Positions 49,772 through 61,453 of a stretch of DNA of 64,000 nucleotides are shown here, piece after piece (the stretch's first letter is position 1; each line of letters starts with the position of its first letter). Location of the stretch: assembly GCF_008000895.1 (NCBI RefSeq), contig NZ_CP042823.1, positions 2,235,001-2,299,000 of the forward strand. Direction: 5' to 3'. The position numbers and the translations under genes were made by a program. Source of the stretch: Methylobacterium sp. WL1. Its GTDB lineage: Bacteria; Pseudomonadota; Alphaproteobacteria; Rhizobiales; Beijerinckiaceae. The notes beneath the pieces were generated by a model. It was not told the DNA's origin, searched no databases, and saw only the letters and a program-made list of their open reading frames with translations.

Positions 49772-51201
49772 TCAGACCAACATGCCCATCGGGTTCTCGA
49801 TCAGCCCCTTGAAGGCCGCGACCAGCTCGGCGCCCAGCGCACCGTCGAGGACGCGGTGGTCGCAGGACAGGGTGGCGGTCATCACCTGGACCACCGCCGG
49901 GGCGCCGTCCTTGACGACGACGCGCTTCTCACCGGCCCCCACCGCCAGGATGCTCGATTGCGGCGGGTTGATCACCGCGGTGAAGTGCTTGATCCCGAAC
50001 ATGCCGAGGTTCGACACCGAGGTGACGCCGCCCTGGTACTCCTCCGGCTTGAGCTTCTTCGCACGCGCCCGGGCGGCGAAATCCTTCATCTCCTTCGAGA
50101 TGGTGGACAGGGTCTTCTCGTCGGCCCGGCGGATCACCGGAGTGAACAACCCGCCGTCGATCGCCACCGCGACGCCGACCTCGGCCTGCTTGAAGCGCAG
50201 CACCCGGTCCTCGGCCCAGACCGCATTGGCGGCGGGCACGCGGGTGAGCGCCAGGCCCATCGCCTTGATGACGAAGTCGTTGACCGACAGCTTGAAGGCC
50301 GGCTTGCCGTCCTTGTCCTTGCCCGCGGAGGCGTTGAGCGTCTCGCGCAGCGCCATCAGCGCGTCGAGCTCGCAATCCACCGTGAGGTAGAAGTGCGGGG
50401 CCACCTGCATCGCCTCGGTGAGGCGCTTGGCGATGGTCTTGCGCATGCCGTCGAGCGGCACCTCCTCGTAGGAGCCCTTGGCGTAGAAGCCCCGGACCTG
50501 ATCGAGGGTGAGGCCGGCCGGCGCCCCGCCCACGGGCGCCGCCTTCGGAGCGGGCGCTGCCGCCTTGGGCGCCTCGGCGGCGGGCTGCTGGGGCGGCCGG
50601 CGCCTTTGGTGGTCCCGGTGGCCTTGGCGGCCTGGACGTCGCGAGCAATGATCCGCCCGTGCGGGCCGGTGCCCTCCACGGCGGCGAGCTCGACGCCCTC
50701 CTGCTTGGCGATCCGGCGCGCGAGCGGCGAGGCGAAGACCCGGCCGCCCGAACCGCCCTGCTGCTGCGGCGCGGTCCCGCCCGGCTGGGCGCCCTCCGGC
50801 GCCGCGTTCACCCGCTCGTAGGACATGTGGCCGCCGCCGGGCGTGGTGTTCTGGTCGGCCGGCGCCGGCTCGGCCGATGTCGGCCCGGATTTTGGCTGGG
50901 CCTTGACCTCCGGCTCGGCCTTGCCGCCGCCCGTGGCCGGCACGCTCGACGGATCCTCGCCTTCGACGGCGATCACCGCGATCAGGTCGTTGACCGGCAC
51001 GTCGGCGGTGCCCTCGGGCACGACGATCTTGGCGAGCACGCCCTCGTCGATCGCCTCGACCTCCATGGTCGCCTTGTCGGTCTCGATCTCGGCGAGGATG
51101 TCGCCGGATTTCACGGCGTCGCCCTCCTTCTTCAGCCACTTGGCCAGGTTGCCCTTCTCCATGGTCGGCGAGAGGGCGGGCATGAGCACGTTGATCGGCA
51201 T
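49772..51201 (-). CDS. pdhC: Pyruvate dehydrogenase E2, dihydrolipoyl acetyltransferase, with one frameshift
   Basis: N-terminal lipoyl domain with the lipoylated lysine in [17 protein letters not shown] (about residue 43), an Ala/Pro linker, the E1/E3-binding domain [22 protein letters not shown] ([15 protein letters not shown] in part), a second linker, then the acetyltransferase core with active-site [16 protein letters not shown]. The frame breaks in the second linker: after [10 protein letters not shown] the protein continues as [13 protein letters not shown] one base out of phase, near 50590-50605, in a GGGG/GGCC run. The span is one base short of a multiple of three, so a single base is missing. 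The domains on both sides are intact, so an assembly error is likely. The start ATG 51201 lies five bases from the Uma2 stop. Confidence 0.93.
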
Positions 51202-51205
51202 GGCA

Positions 51206-51799
51206 TCAGGTCTCGGGCAAGGCCGGGGCGGCCGGATCGTCGAAAGGAAACAGGTCGTCCAGGGGGAACGGGACGGCGTCGAAGGGCGGCAGGGCCACGG
51301 TCTCGCCGCGCTGGATCGTGGCCAGCAGCAGCCAGCGCCCGTCCATCAGGGCAAACCCTTCCAGCACGCCCGCGGCCGGATCGAGCAGCCAGAGGTGGCC
51401 GATCCCCGCCTCCGCGTAGATGCGGCGCTTGGGACCGCGGTCGAGGCGCATGGTGGACGGCGACAGGATCTCACAGACCCAATCCGGCGCGGTCGTGATG
51501 AAGGCATCCGCGGGTTCGGTCGGCATCCGCTCGCGGCGCCAGCCAGCGAGATCGGGCACGACCACGTGAGGGTCGAGATGAAGCTCCGGCTCGATCATGA
51601 AGATCCAACCCCCGGGACCCCCACGCCCACGGCTGAAGGTAAAATCGAGCTCGCTGGAGAGTCGTACTGCCGCGCTGGCGTGCCCAGGCCGCGGACGCGG
51701 GTGTGTCTCCAGGGTGCCATCGATGATCTCGGCGACGAGATGCTCCGGCACGGCCACGAGATTGGCGTAGGTTGCCAGTCGGATCGCTGCCTCAGCCAT
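51206..51799 (-). CDS. Uma2-family (DUF820) PD-(D/E)XK nuclease-like protein
   Basis: 197 residues of the Uma2 family. Core signatures are [20 protein letters not shown] (the VVPDLAGW strand carries the active-site Asp), [35 protein letters not shown] in parts ([24 protein letters not shown]). Acidic and lysine residues of a restriction-type nuclease core are present. The gene is squeezed between DUF5076 (18 bp) and pdhC (5 bp) inside the pyruvate dehydrogenase operon. Uma2 genes are usually multi-copy accessory genes of unknown role, so this site looks like an insertion into the operon that kept it transcribed. Confidence 0.85.
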   Translation of the reverse strand: MAEAAIRLATYANLVAVPEHLVAEIIDGTLETHPRPRPGHASAAVRLSSELDFTFSRGRGGPGGWIFMIEPELHLDPHVVVPDLAGWRRERMPTEPADAFITTAPDWVCEILSPSTMRLDRGPKRRIYAEAGIGHLWLLDPAAGVLEGFALMDGRWLLLATIQRGETVALPPFDAVPFPLDDLFPFDDPAAPALPET

Positions 51800-51817
51800 G
51801 GTCGGATGCCGCCATCG

Positions 51818-52105
51818 CTAGTTGAAGCCGCCGGGGTCGAGCCCCTCGGCCTCCCAGCCGGCGCGGATGCGCTCGAACGCCTCCTCTTCCGACATGTCGG
51901 TCTCCAGCGCGTAGGCGCGGGCCGCCTGCCGGGCGAGGTCGAGCAGCAGCCGTCCCCAGGTCGCGGGATCGTCGAACGACCGACGCAGCGCCACGCTCAC
52001 GGCGCCGTCCACCACGGCCGCGCGCAGCACCTCAATGCCGCCCTGCGCGCGGGCGTCCGGCGGGACGGCCAGCTCGACGAAGTCCTGTGTGGGATCCTGG
52101 CTCAT
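51818..52105 (-). CDS. DUF5076-family protein
   Basis: 95 residues, acidic. The family core reads ELAVPPDARAQGGIEVLRAAVV and WGRLLLDLARQAARAYALE. DUF5076 genes commonly lie beside pdhB in alphaproteobacteria, which suggests a function linked to the pyruvate dehydrogenase complex, still unknown. The start is ATG 52105, 70 bp after pdhB. Confidence 0.78.
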   Translation of the reverse strand: MSQDPTQDFVELAVPPDARAQGGIEVLRAAVVDGAVSVALRRSFDDPATWGRLLLDLARQAARAYALETDMSEEEAFERIRAGWEAEGLDPGGFN

Positions 52106-52175
52106 GGCGCGCCGGCTGGTTTCCGAACCCGTTCGAGGCTGACGGACGGGGCTGCGGCGCCGCCCGCGAGTCGCG

Positions 52176-53621
<1,446 letters not shown>

Positions 53622-53675
53622 GCTCAGCTCTGCGGTCGTCTTTTCGGTCGGGGCGGCCAGGGTTTCGCGGACGCG

Positions 53676-54764
53676 CTAGGCGTGCGCATCCAGCAGGATG
53701 TCGGTCCAGAGCTCGGCGGGATCCGGCTCGGGATCGTTGGTGGCGAACTCGGCCGCCGCGTTCACGGTCTCGCGGACCTTGGCGTCGGTCGCCTTGATCT
53801 CCGCCTCCGGCACCCCGTGCAGCTCGAGCAGGCGCTTGCGCACCATCTCGATCGGGTCGTGCTCGTCGCGCATCTTCGAGACCTCGTCCTTGGTCCGGTA
53901 CTTGGCCGGATCGGACATGGAATGGCCGCGGTAGCGGTAGGTCTGCATCTCCAGGATGTAGGGGCCCTTGCCCGAGCGGGCGTGCTCGACCGCCCGCGCC
54001 GCCGCCTCGCGCACCGTGCGCACGTCCATGCCGTCGACCTGCTCGCCCGGGATGCCGAAGGAGAGGCCGCGCTTGGAGAAGTCGGTCTGCGCCGAGGCCC
54101 GGGCCACCGAGGTGCCCATGGCGTAGCGGTTGTTCTCGATCACGTAGACCACGGGCAGCTTCCACAACGCCGCCATGTTGAAGCTCTCGTAGACCTGGCC
54201 CTGGTTGGCCGCGCCGTCGCCCATGTAGGTGAGGCTGACCTTGCCGTTCTCCCGGTAACGGTCTGCGAAGGCGAGGCCGGTGCCGAGCGAGACCTGGGCG
54301 CCGACGATGCCGTGGCCGCCGAAGAACTGCTTCTCCCGGCTGAACATGTGCATGGAGCCGCCCTTGCCACGGCTGTAGCCGCCCCGGCGCCCGGTCAGCT
54401 CGGCCATGACGCCCTTGGGGTCCATGCCGCAGGCCAGCATGTGGCCGTGGTCGCGGTAGCCGGTGATGACCTGGTCGCCGTCGACCGAGGCCATCTGCAT
54501 GCCGATCACCACGGCTTCCTGGCCGATATAGAGGTGGCAGAACCCGCCGATCAGGCCCATGCCGTAGAGCTGGCCGGCCTTCTCCTCGAAACGCCGGATC
54601 AGCAGCATCTCGTGATAGGCGTGGAGATCTTCTTCGCGGTTGAATTGCGGCATGTTGGGCGCCGGCTTGTGCGCGTCGATAACCTGAGCGCTTCCAGCCT
54701 CCGAGCTTCCGATCTGCGGTTGCGAGGACGAATCGTCCTTCGCAGGCTCCTTGGCAGCGTCCAT
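53676..54764 (-). CDS. pdhA: Pyruvate dehydrogenase E1 component, alpha subunit
   Basis: 362 residues. Thiamine diphosphate site GDGAANQGQVYESFNMAALW (GDG at about residue 190 to NQ), phosphorylation-loop-like YRYRGHSMSDPAKYR, and the N-terminal LIRRFEEKAGQLYGMGLIGGF. ATG 54764 (MDAAKEP) is chosen since GGGGAGA lies seven bases upstream; a longer frame starts 51 bases earlier. It is the first gene of the pdh operon. A 10-bp inverted repeat lies 73 bp upstream. Confidence 0.96.
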   Translation of the reverse strand: MDAAKEPAKDDSSSQPQIGSSEAGSAQVIDAHKPAPNMPQFNREEDLHAYHEMLLIRRFEEKAGQLYGMGLIGGFCHLYIGQEAVVIGMQMASVDGDQVITGYRDHGHMLACGMDPKGVMAELTGRRGGYSRGKGGSMHMFSREKQFFGGHGIVGAQVSLGTGLAFADRYRENGKVSLTYMGDGAANQGQVYESFNMAALWKLPVVYVIENNRYAMGTSVARASAQTDFSKRGLSFGIPGEQVDGMDVRTVREAAARAVEHARSGKGPYILEMQTYRYRGHSMSDPAKYRTKDEVSKMRDEHDPIEMVRKRLLELHGVPEAEIKATDAKVRETVNAAAEFATNDPEPDPAELWTDILLDAHA

Positions 54765-54836
54765 CGGCGCTCTCCCCGTGATTCCACGCGACTGGAACGG
54801 GGTGTAGGACAGCACCGTTTGGAAAGCGAGGGTGGA

Positions 54837-54868
54837 CGCTCTGACAGGTCGCCCCTCTTGTCAGAGCG
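54837..54868. promoter_or_regulatory. Perfect 10-bp inverted repeat upstream of pdhA
   Basis: CGCTCTGACA (54837-54846), 12-base loop, TGTCAGAGCG (54859-54868). It lies between ftsB and pdhA on the same strand. No T-run follows on the minus strand, so besides an ftsB terminator it could be an operator for the pdh operon. Confidence 0.5.
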
Positions 54869-54958
54869 AAACGACGGCATCGCCCCGACCGGGAACTACC
54901 GGCTTTCAGGGCGCGACAGGGCTGACCTCAGGTCGCAGCGCGACGGCAGGGCGTGATC

Positions 54959-55270
54959 TCAGGGTGTGATGATGACCACGTCGTTGGCGTGGACGCGGCC
55001 CAGCACGATCCGGGCGCGCTCCTCGAGGAGGTCGCGGTCGATCTGGTCGCTCTTGAGCAGGGTGACCCGGTGCTCCCAGGTCGCCCGCTCCGCCCGCACG
55101 GCGGCGAGTTCCCGGGTGAGGCCGTAGGCGCGGATCTTCAGCACCTTCTTGGCTTCGAGGCCGCGGTTGCCGCTCTCGGCCTGCCACACGAAGAAGCCGA
55201 CCACGAGCGCCGACAGGGTCCAGAGACCCAGGGGCAAAACGACCATTCTGACGCGGCGACGGACGACCAT
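54959..55270 (-). CDS. ftsB: Septum formation initiator (FtsB/DivIC-like)
   Basis: 103 residues: one membrane helix (VLPLGLWTLSALVVGFFVW) then a coiled coil (GLEAKKVLKIRAYGLTRELAAVRAERATW in parts) and a short C-terminal LLEERARIVLGRVHANDVVI. This is the FtsB architecture; the protein joins FtsL and FtsQ in the divisome, periplasmic face. ATG 55270 gives the normal short cytoplasmic N-terminus. Location before pdhA is conserved in alphaproteobacteria. Usually eno lies next to it; here a nucleotidyl cyclase gene intervenes. Confidence 0.88.
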   Translation of the reverse strand: MVVRRRVRMVVLPLGLWTLSALVVGFFVWQAESGNRGLEAKKVLKIRAYGLTRELAAVRAERATWEHRVTLLKSDQIDRDLLEERARIVLGRVHANDVVIITP

Positions 55271-55372
55271 GGCGCCAGCCTCGCGCGGAAAGGTTAACGG
55301 AGTTTTTCGGTGCTGCCGGTTCGTGCCCATCGGGTATGATCCGGATCCAGGGAAGGGAACTCCGGCGCACCG

Positions 55373-56554
55373 ATGGACATGACGGAGCTGACGCGCTGGA
55401 TCGCGGAGCACGCGACCGCGACCGACGACCACGACACGATGCTGGCCCGGGTCTGCGAGGCCCTCTGCGCGGCCGGCGTCCCGCTCTGGCGGGTCAGCGT
55501 CATGTCGCCGGCCATCGACCCGACGGTGCGGGGCGTCAGCCTGAACTGGTTCCTCGACCAGGGTCTGACCTTCGTGCCGAACCCGCACGGCGCCGAGCAG
55601 GAGGCCGACTGGCTCCGCAGCCCGATCTTCGCGATGCTGGAGCGGGGCCAGACCTTCGGACGCTGGCGCCTCGACAGCCCCGGTCCGGAAACGGATTACC
55701 CGATCCTGCACGCCCTGCGCGCCGAGGGCGGCACCGAGTACGCGGTCCAGATCGTCGGCTTCGCACCCGGCACGGCGTTGCGCGGCATCGCGATCTCGTT
55801 CTGCACCCAGGCCCGCGCGGGCTTCTCGCAGGCCGACCTCGCGGCGGTCGCGGCGGTGATGCCGACCTTCGCGCTGGCGGTGGCCAAGCTCGGCCTCGGG
55901 CATACCCTGCGCGAGGTCACGGCGACCTATCTCGGGCGCTCCACCGCGGAGCGGGTCCTCGACGGGCAGATCCAGCGCGGCCAGGGCCGAGCCGTCCCGG
56001 CCGCGATCCTGCTCACGGACCTACGCGGCTTCACGGCCCTGTCCGACCGGGCCGACCCTTACGACATGGTCGCCTGGCTCAACGAGCATTTCGACGCGCT
56101 GGGCGATCCCGTGGCCCGGCACGGCGGCGAGATCCTGAAATTCCTCGGCGACGGCTTCCTGGCGATCTTCCCGGTGGCTGACGCCGGCAACCTGCCCTGC
56201 CCCGTCTGCAACAGCGCCCTCGACGCCGCCGCGGACGGGCTGGCGGCCAACGCCGCACTCAACGATCGCCGCCGGGCCGCGGGGCTACCGGAACTGACGG
56301 CCGACTGCGTCGTGCATTTCGGGACGGTGGTCTACGGCAATGTCGGCACCGAGCGCCGCCTCGACTTCACGGTGATCGGGCGGGCGGTGAACGAGGCAAG
56401 CCGGATCGAGAGCCAGTGCGAGGCGCTCGGCCACACGCTGCTGGTCTCGGATTCCTTCGCGGAGCGGTGCGCCCGGCCGCTGGAGCCGGTGGGGATCATC
56501 GAGCTGCGGGGGCTGGCGCGGCCGCAGAAGGTCTGGACGCTGCCGGCGGCGTGA
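55373..56554 (+). CDS. Class III adenylate/guanylate cyclase
   Basis: 393 residues. A helical or GAF-like N-terminal region (1-180) leads to the cyclase homology domain: AILLTDLRGFTALSD (first metal aspartate), GGEILKFLGDGFLAIF (second aspartate), then HFGTVVYGNVGTERRLDFTVIG (quoted in part: VVYGNVGTERRLDFTV) and AVNEASRIESQC. The purine-specifying lysine (ILKFLGD) favours ATP, hence cAMP. A CPVC pair lies in an insert of the catalytic domain. No membrane segment. Divergent from ftsB, convergent with eno. Confidence 0.9.
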   Translation: MDMTELTRWIAEHATATDDHDTMLARVCEALCAAGVPLWRVSVMSPAIDPTVRGVSLNWFLDQGLTFVPNPHGAEQEADWLRSPIFAMLERGQTFGRWRLDSPGPETDYPILHALRAEGGTEYAVQIVGFAPGTALRGIAISFCTQARAGFSQADLAAVAAVMPTFALAVAKLGLGHTLREVTATYLGRSTAERVLDGQIQRGQGRAVPAAILLTDLRGFTALSDRADPYDMVAWLNEHFDALGDPVARHGGEILKFLGDGFLAIFPVADAGNLPCPVCNSALDAAADGLAANAALNDRRRAAGLPELTADCVVHFGTVVYGNVGTERRLDFTVIGRAVNEASRIESQCEALGHTLLVSDSFAERCARPLEPVGIIELRGLARPQKVWTLPAA

Positions 56555-56585
56555 ACCGGCGCAGGCGCACTCGGATACCAACCCC

Positions 56586-56698
56586 GTCATTCCGGGGCCC
56601 CGCAGGCGAGCCCCGGACTCCAGGGCGGCCCACGGTGCACGGTGCTGACGCGACGGAGTTTCTGGTTTCCGGGTACCGCCTCGCGGCCCCGGAATGAC
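56586..56698. repeat. Long inverted repeat between cyclase and enolase genes
   Basis: GTCATTCCGGGGCC (56586-56599) and GGCCCCGGAATGAC (56685-56698) form perfect 14-bp arms around 85 bp. It occupies most of the convergent gap. It could form a large hairpin terminating both genes; the length and spacing resemble a mobile palindromic element. Confidence 0.7.
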
Positions 56699-56725
56699 AA
56701 GGTGGTTTATACGGCCGTTGACAGA

Positions 56726-58093
<1,368 letters not shown>

Positions 58094-58181
58094 TCAAGCC
58101 GCGTCCGGCGGCAAGCATCCGGTTAGGCGGCGCCTGTGCACGTGTCGTGACAGCGATGAAGCGCAACGCTGACGTGCGGGC

Positions 58182-58388
58182 CTACCGCACGCGCAGCGGG
58201 GCCGGGTGCCGGACCGGCGTCGCGGCCAGGGATCGGTTCAGCCGGCGCAGCTGGACGTCGTTGCGGGCACAGAGGTCGTGGCTGGTCATGGCATCGAGCA
58301 TGCGCTGGACCGCGTCGTCTTCCCGAGCGCGGGCGGGAGCGTCTGCAGCCGCGACCATCGCAATCAACCCGAAGGCAACGAGACGCAT
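58182..58388 (-). CDS. Small secreted hypothetical protein
   Basis: 68 residues: signal peptide [21 protein letters not shown], then a charged 45-residue mature part with one cysteine. ATG 58388 is chosen as it begins the signal peptide. It lies between eno and queF with 120-165 bp on each side. No family recognised. Confidence 0.45.
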   Translation of the reverse strand: MRLVAFGLIAMVAAADAPARAREDDAVQRMLDAMTSHDLCARNDVQLRRLNRSLAATPVRHPAPLRVR

Positions 58389-58513
58389 CGTATCGTACCG
58401 GCTTCGGACAGCGTCGACGGCCACCCGCTGCGCGGATCGTGACGGAAACCGGTAAAGAATTGGTCGCGGCGCGCATGGGTGCGTCGGACCGCACGCAGGC
58501 TTATAAAGACGCC

Positions 58514-58966
58514 ATGACCACGCCTGAGACCCTGCAGCTCGGCCAGCCCACCCCGCTGCCGTCCTCCCCCGCGGATGCCCGCCTCGACCGGGTGCCGAAC
58601 CCGCATGCCGATACCGATTACGTGGCGCGGTTCACCGCGCCCGAGTTCACCTCGATCTGCCCGGTCACCGGCCAGCCGGATTTCGCCATCCTGGTGATCG
58701 ACTACGTGCCGGGCGACTGGCTCGTGGAATCGAAGTCGCTCAAGCTTTATCTCGGCGCGTTCCGCAACCATGGGGCGTTCCACGAGGATTGCACCGTGGC
58801 GATCGGCAAGCGCCTGCGCGACCTGCTGGAGCCGCGCTACCTGCGGATCGGTGGATACTGGTACCCCCGCGGCGGCATTCCGATCGACGTGTTCTGGCAG
58901 ACCGGCGAGCCGCCGAAGACGATCTGGCTGCCTGACACCGGGGTCGCCCCCTATCGCGGTCGCTGA
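58514..58966 (+). CDS. queF: NADPH-dependent 7-cyano-7-deazaguanine reductase (preQ0 reductase)
   Basis: 150 residues, the short single-domain QueF. The thioimide cysteine is in [13 protein letters not shown] and the QueF motif [21 protein letters not shown] is present in parts ([19 protein letters not shown]). It makes preQ1 for queuosine in tRNA. ATG 58514 is chosen over a longer frame from 58439. No preQ1 riboswitch is visible, as expected for a de novo maker with preceding genes elsewhere. Confidence 0.95.
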   Translation: MTTPETLQLGQPTPLPSSPADARLDRVPNPHADTDYVARFTAPEFTSICPVTGQPDFAILVIDYVPGDWLVESKSLKLYLGAFRNHGAFHEDCTVAIGKRLRDLLEPRYLRIGGYWYPRGGIPIDVFWQTGEPPKTIWLPDTGVAPYRGR

Positions 58967-58974
58967 CCGGACAT

Positions 58975-59003
58975 GAAAAAGGCGACCGGCTCGCGCCGGT
59001 CGC
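58975..59003 (-). terminator. Intrinsic terminator of the Gly/Tyr-rich protein gene
   Basis: Minus strand: GCGACCGG, loop CGCGAG, CCGGTCGC, then CTTTTTC. The same stem lies just after queF on the plus strand, so it may serve both converging genes. Confidence 0.78.
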
Positions 59004-59030
59004 CCTTCAGATCCGTTGGGATCGTCGCCC

Positions 59031-59357
59031 TTAGTAGGGGGCGCCGTAATAGCCGCCGTACGCCGGAGCGCCGTAGCCGTAAGCCGGGGCGCCGTAGGTC
59101 GGGCCGTAGCCGCCACGGTTGTAGTAGTTGTTGGCCGCGCCGGCAGCGACCGCGCCGGCCGCCAGGCCGGCAATCCCGAGGCCGATGGCCGCGCCGGTTC
59201 CGATGCCGCGACGTCCGCCGCGATAGCCGTAGCCGTGACCATAGCCGTGGCCGTATCCGCCATGGAAGCCGTACGGACGGGCCTCGGCGCCGGTCGTGGC
59301 GGCGACGCTGCCGAGGGCCAGGGCGGCGGCGGTGGCAATGATACCGATCTTGCGCAT
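59031..59357 (-). CDS. Secreted Gly/Tyr-rich protein
   Basis: 108 residues. Signal peptide RKIGIIATAAALALGSVAATTGAEA, then GYGHGYGHGYGYRGG and YGAPAYGYGAPAYGGYYGAPY (quoted in parts), around a short hydrophobic glycine-zipper segment (GAAIGLGIAGLAAGAVAAG). Such proteins are numerous in Methylobacterium and probably sit in the envelope. ATG 59357 begins the signal peptide; a good terminator follows the stop. Confidence 0.78.
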   Translation of the reverse strand: MRKIGIIATAAALALGSVAATTGAEARPYGFHGGYGHGYGHGYGYRGGRRGIGTGAAIGLGIAGLAAGAVAAGAANNYYNRGGYGPTYGAPAYGYGAPAYGGYYGAPY

Positions 59358-59895
59358 GACATTCCTTCTCGATCCTCGATCGAACATGCCCACCAACGTG
59401 GCTGCACGACGAACGGTTCCGAGTTTTCACGTGCGGATTTTGATAACCATGACGGCCTGAACGACGGTTCATCTCCGCATCGTAGGCCGGAATCACTGCC
59501 GGTGGCCTGGGCACTCGCAAGTGCCAGCCACTGATCTTGTGAATACTTTCCGCATCATGGTGCGCCTGCACCGGGCGGGTGTCGCGTCGCGGGTGAGGGC
59601 GGGGCTTTGGTGCCGCGACCGTCCGACCGCCCGGTTCCTATCTCACGCCCGTTTCGAGGGACGAAGGTCCCGATCTCACCCCCGTCCTGAGGTGTGACGG
59701 GGCTAGCCCTCCAGAGGTCGCGCGGCTGGCTGGAGGGCGCCTTCGAGGTCTTCCAAGCTCAGGATGCGGGCGCGACCGGAGAGACGTCCGACGCAATCTC
59801 AGCCGGTATGACGCCGGCTCGCGCATCCCGTTCCAAGCGGAAACTGCTTACCTACGCTGGCGCCGCGAACGGCGCGGTTCCGGAAAGCCAACGCC
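59358..59895. other. Intergenic region with two hairpins
   Basis: About 540 bp without a protein-like frame. GCCCTCCAG (59706-59714) pairs with CTGGAGGGC (59730-59738), and GGGAC-GAAG-GTCCC occurs near 59658-59671. CCTGAGGTGTGACGG near 59686 resembles the core of the palindrome at 9955. The left part should carry the promoter of the Gly/Tyr-rich gene. Confidence 0.5.
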
Positions 59896-60564
59896 ATGGA
59901 TGCCCTCACGCTGATCCGCGACACCTTCTCGCCGCTTGCCGGCAAGCGCATCCTCGACATCGGATGCGGACCCGGGACCCTGGCGAAACGGCTCGCCGAG
60001 GACGGCGCGTTGGTCACGGGCGTCGATCCGGGCGAGACGGCCCTGGGCAAGGCCCGCGACGCCGTGCCGGCCGCGCGATTCGAAGCCGCCTCGGCCGAGG
60101 CCCTTCCGTTTCCCGACGCGCATTTCGATGCCGCCGTGATGGTCAATGCCCTGCATCACGTGCCCAACCCCACCGCCGCCCTCGGCGAGGCGGCCCGGAT
60201 CCTGGTGCCGGGTGGGACCCTGGTGGTGGTGGAGCCCCTGGCCGAGGGCAGCTTCTTCGACGCCCTGCGACCGATCGAGGACGAGACGGCGGTCCGGGCC
60301 GCAGCGCAGGACGCCATCGCGTCGGCCCTGGCGGCCGGGACCTTCCTGTGCCGCCAGGACGTGACCCTCGCCCGGCGCGAGAGCTTCGCCGACCTGGACG
60401 GTTTCCTGGCACGGGTCAGCGCGGTCGATCCCGCCCGCACGGCGACGATCCCGGACCGGCGGCCGATCGTCGAGGCGGCCTTCCTGGGCGCGGCCGAGTG
60501 CGAGGCAGACGGGCGCTACGCCCTGGTCCAGCCCCTGCGGATCCACGTGCTCCGGCCGGCTTGA
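59896..60564 (+). CDS. Class I SAM-dependent methyltransferase (UbiE/Methyltransf_11-like)
   Basis: 222 residues. Motif I ILDIGCGPGTLAKRL binds SAM, followed by VTGVDPGETAL, AEALPFPDAHFDAAVMVNALHHV and ARILVPGGTLVVVEPL. Soluble; the substrate may be a small molecule or quinone precursor. Convergent with kdsA, 6 bp apart. Confidence 0.88.
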   Translation: MDALTLIRDTFSPLAGKRILDIGCGPGTLAKRLAEDGALVTGVDPGETALGKARDAVPAARFEAASAEALPFPDAHFDAAVMVNALHHVPNPTAALGEAARILVPGGTLVVVEPLAEGSFFDALRPIEDETAVRAAAQDAIASALAAGTFLCRQDVTLARRESFADLDGFLARVSAVDPARTATIPDRRPIVEAAFLGAAECEADGRYALVQPLRIHVLRPA

Positions 60565-60570
60565 CCGGGC

Positions 60571-61443
60571 TCAGGCGTAGCGGCGCTTGGCCAGGCGATC
60601 GAAGGCGATCAGGTCCTCGAGCAAAGCCGGCAGGTCGCGCAGGGCGACCATGTTGGGGCCGTCCGACGGGGCCCGGTCCGGATCCGGGTGGGTCTCGATG
60701 AACACCCCCGCCACGCCGACCGCTACGGCGGCCCGGGCCAGCACGGGGACGAATTCGCGCTGGCCGCCGGAGCTGGCGCCCTGCCCGCCCGGCTGCTGCA
60801 CCGAATGGGTGGCGTCGAACACCACCGGCGCGCCGTGGGTCACCTGCGCCATGATCGGCAGGCTGCGCATGTCCGAGACGAGGGTGTTGTAGCCGAACGA
60901 GGCACCGCGCTCGGTGACGATGACGTTGGGGTTGCCGGCCTCCGTCACCTTGGCGGCGACGTGCTTCATGTCCCAGGGGGCCAGGAACTGCCCCTTCTTG
61001 ATGTTGACCGCCCGGCCCGTGGCGGCGGCCGCCAGGAGGAGGTCGGTCTGGCGGCACAGGAAGGCCGGGATCTGGAGCACGTCCACGGCCTCGGCGGTTG
61101 GCGCGCAATGCTCGGCGGCGTGCACGTCGGTCAGCACCGGCAGGCCGAGGGATTCGCGGATCTCGGCGAAGACCGGCAAGGCGCCTTCGAGGCCGATGCC
61201 CCGCGCGGCGCTCCCGGACGTCCGGTTGGCCTTGTCGAACGAGGTCTTGAATACGAGGCCGATGCCGAGACCCGCAGCCATCTCCTTGAGCGCTGCGGCG
61301 ATCTCCAGGGCGTGGCTGCGCCCCTCGAGCTGGCAGGGGCCGGCGATCAGCGTCAGCGGCAGGTGATTTCCGAAGCGCGCCGCGCCGACCTGGACGACGG
61401 GACCGACCTGGACGACGGGACCGGGTGTTGCGTTTGTCGACAT
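60571..61443 (-). CDS. kdsA: 3-deoxy-8-phosphooctulonate synthase (KDO-8-phosphate synthase)
   Basis: Joins phosphoenolpyruvate and arabinose-5-phosphate for the LPS core sugar Kdo. 290 residues: [76 protein letters not shown]. The cysteine in AGPCQLE is the metal ligand of the metal-dependent class; the metal-free enzymes have asparagine there. The N-terminus carries an exact tandem duplication of 18 bp (61385-61420) giving [11 protein letters not shown]. Eno is commonly a neighbour in this order; here it is 2.6 kb away. Confidence 0.95.
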   Translation of the reverse strand: MSTNATPGPVVQVGPVVQVGAARFGNHLPLTLIAGPCQLEGRSHALEIAAALKEMAAGLGIGLVFKTSFDKANRTSGSAARGIGLEGALPVFAEIRESLGLPVLTDVHAAEHCAPTAEAVDVLQIPAFLCRQTDLLLAAAATGRAVNIKKGQFLAPWDMKHVAAKVTEAGNPNVIVTERGASFGYNTLVSDMRSLPIMAQVTHGAPVVFDATHSVQQPGGQGASSGGQREFVPVLARAAVAVGVAGVFIETHPDPDRAPSDGPNMVALRDLPALLEDLIAFDRLAKRRYA

Positions 61444-61453
61444 GGGCAGCGCT

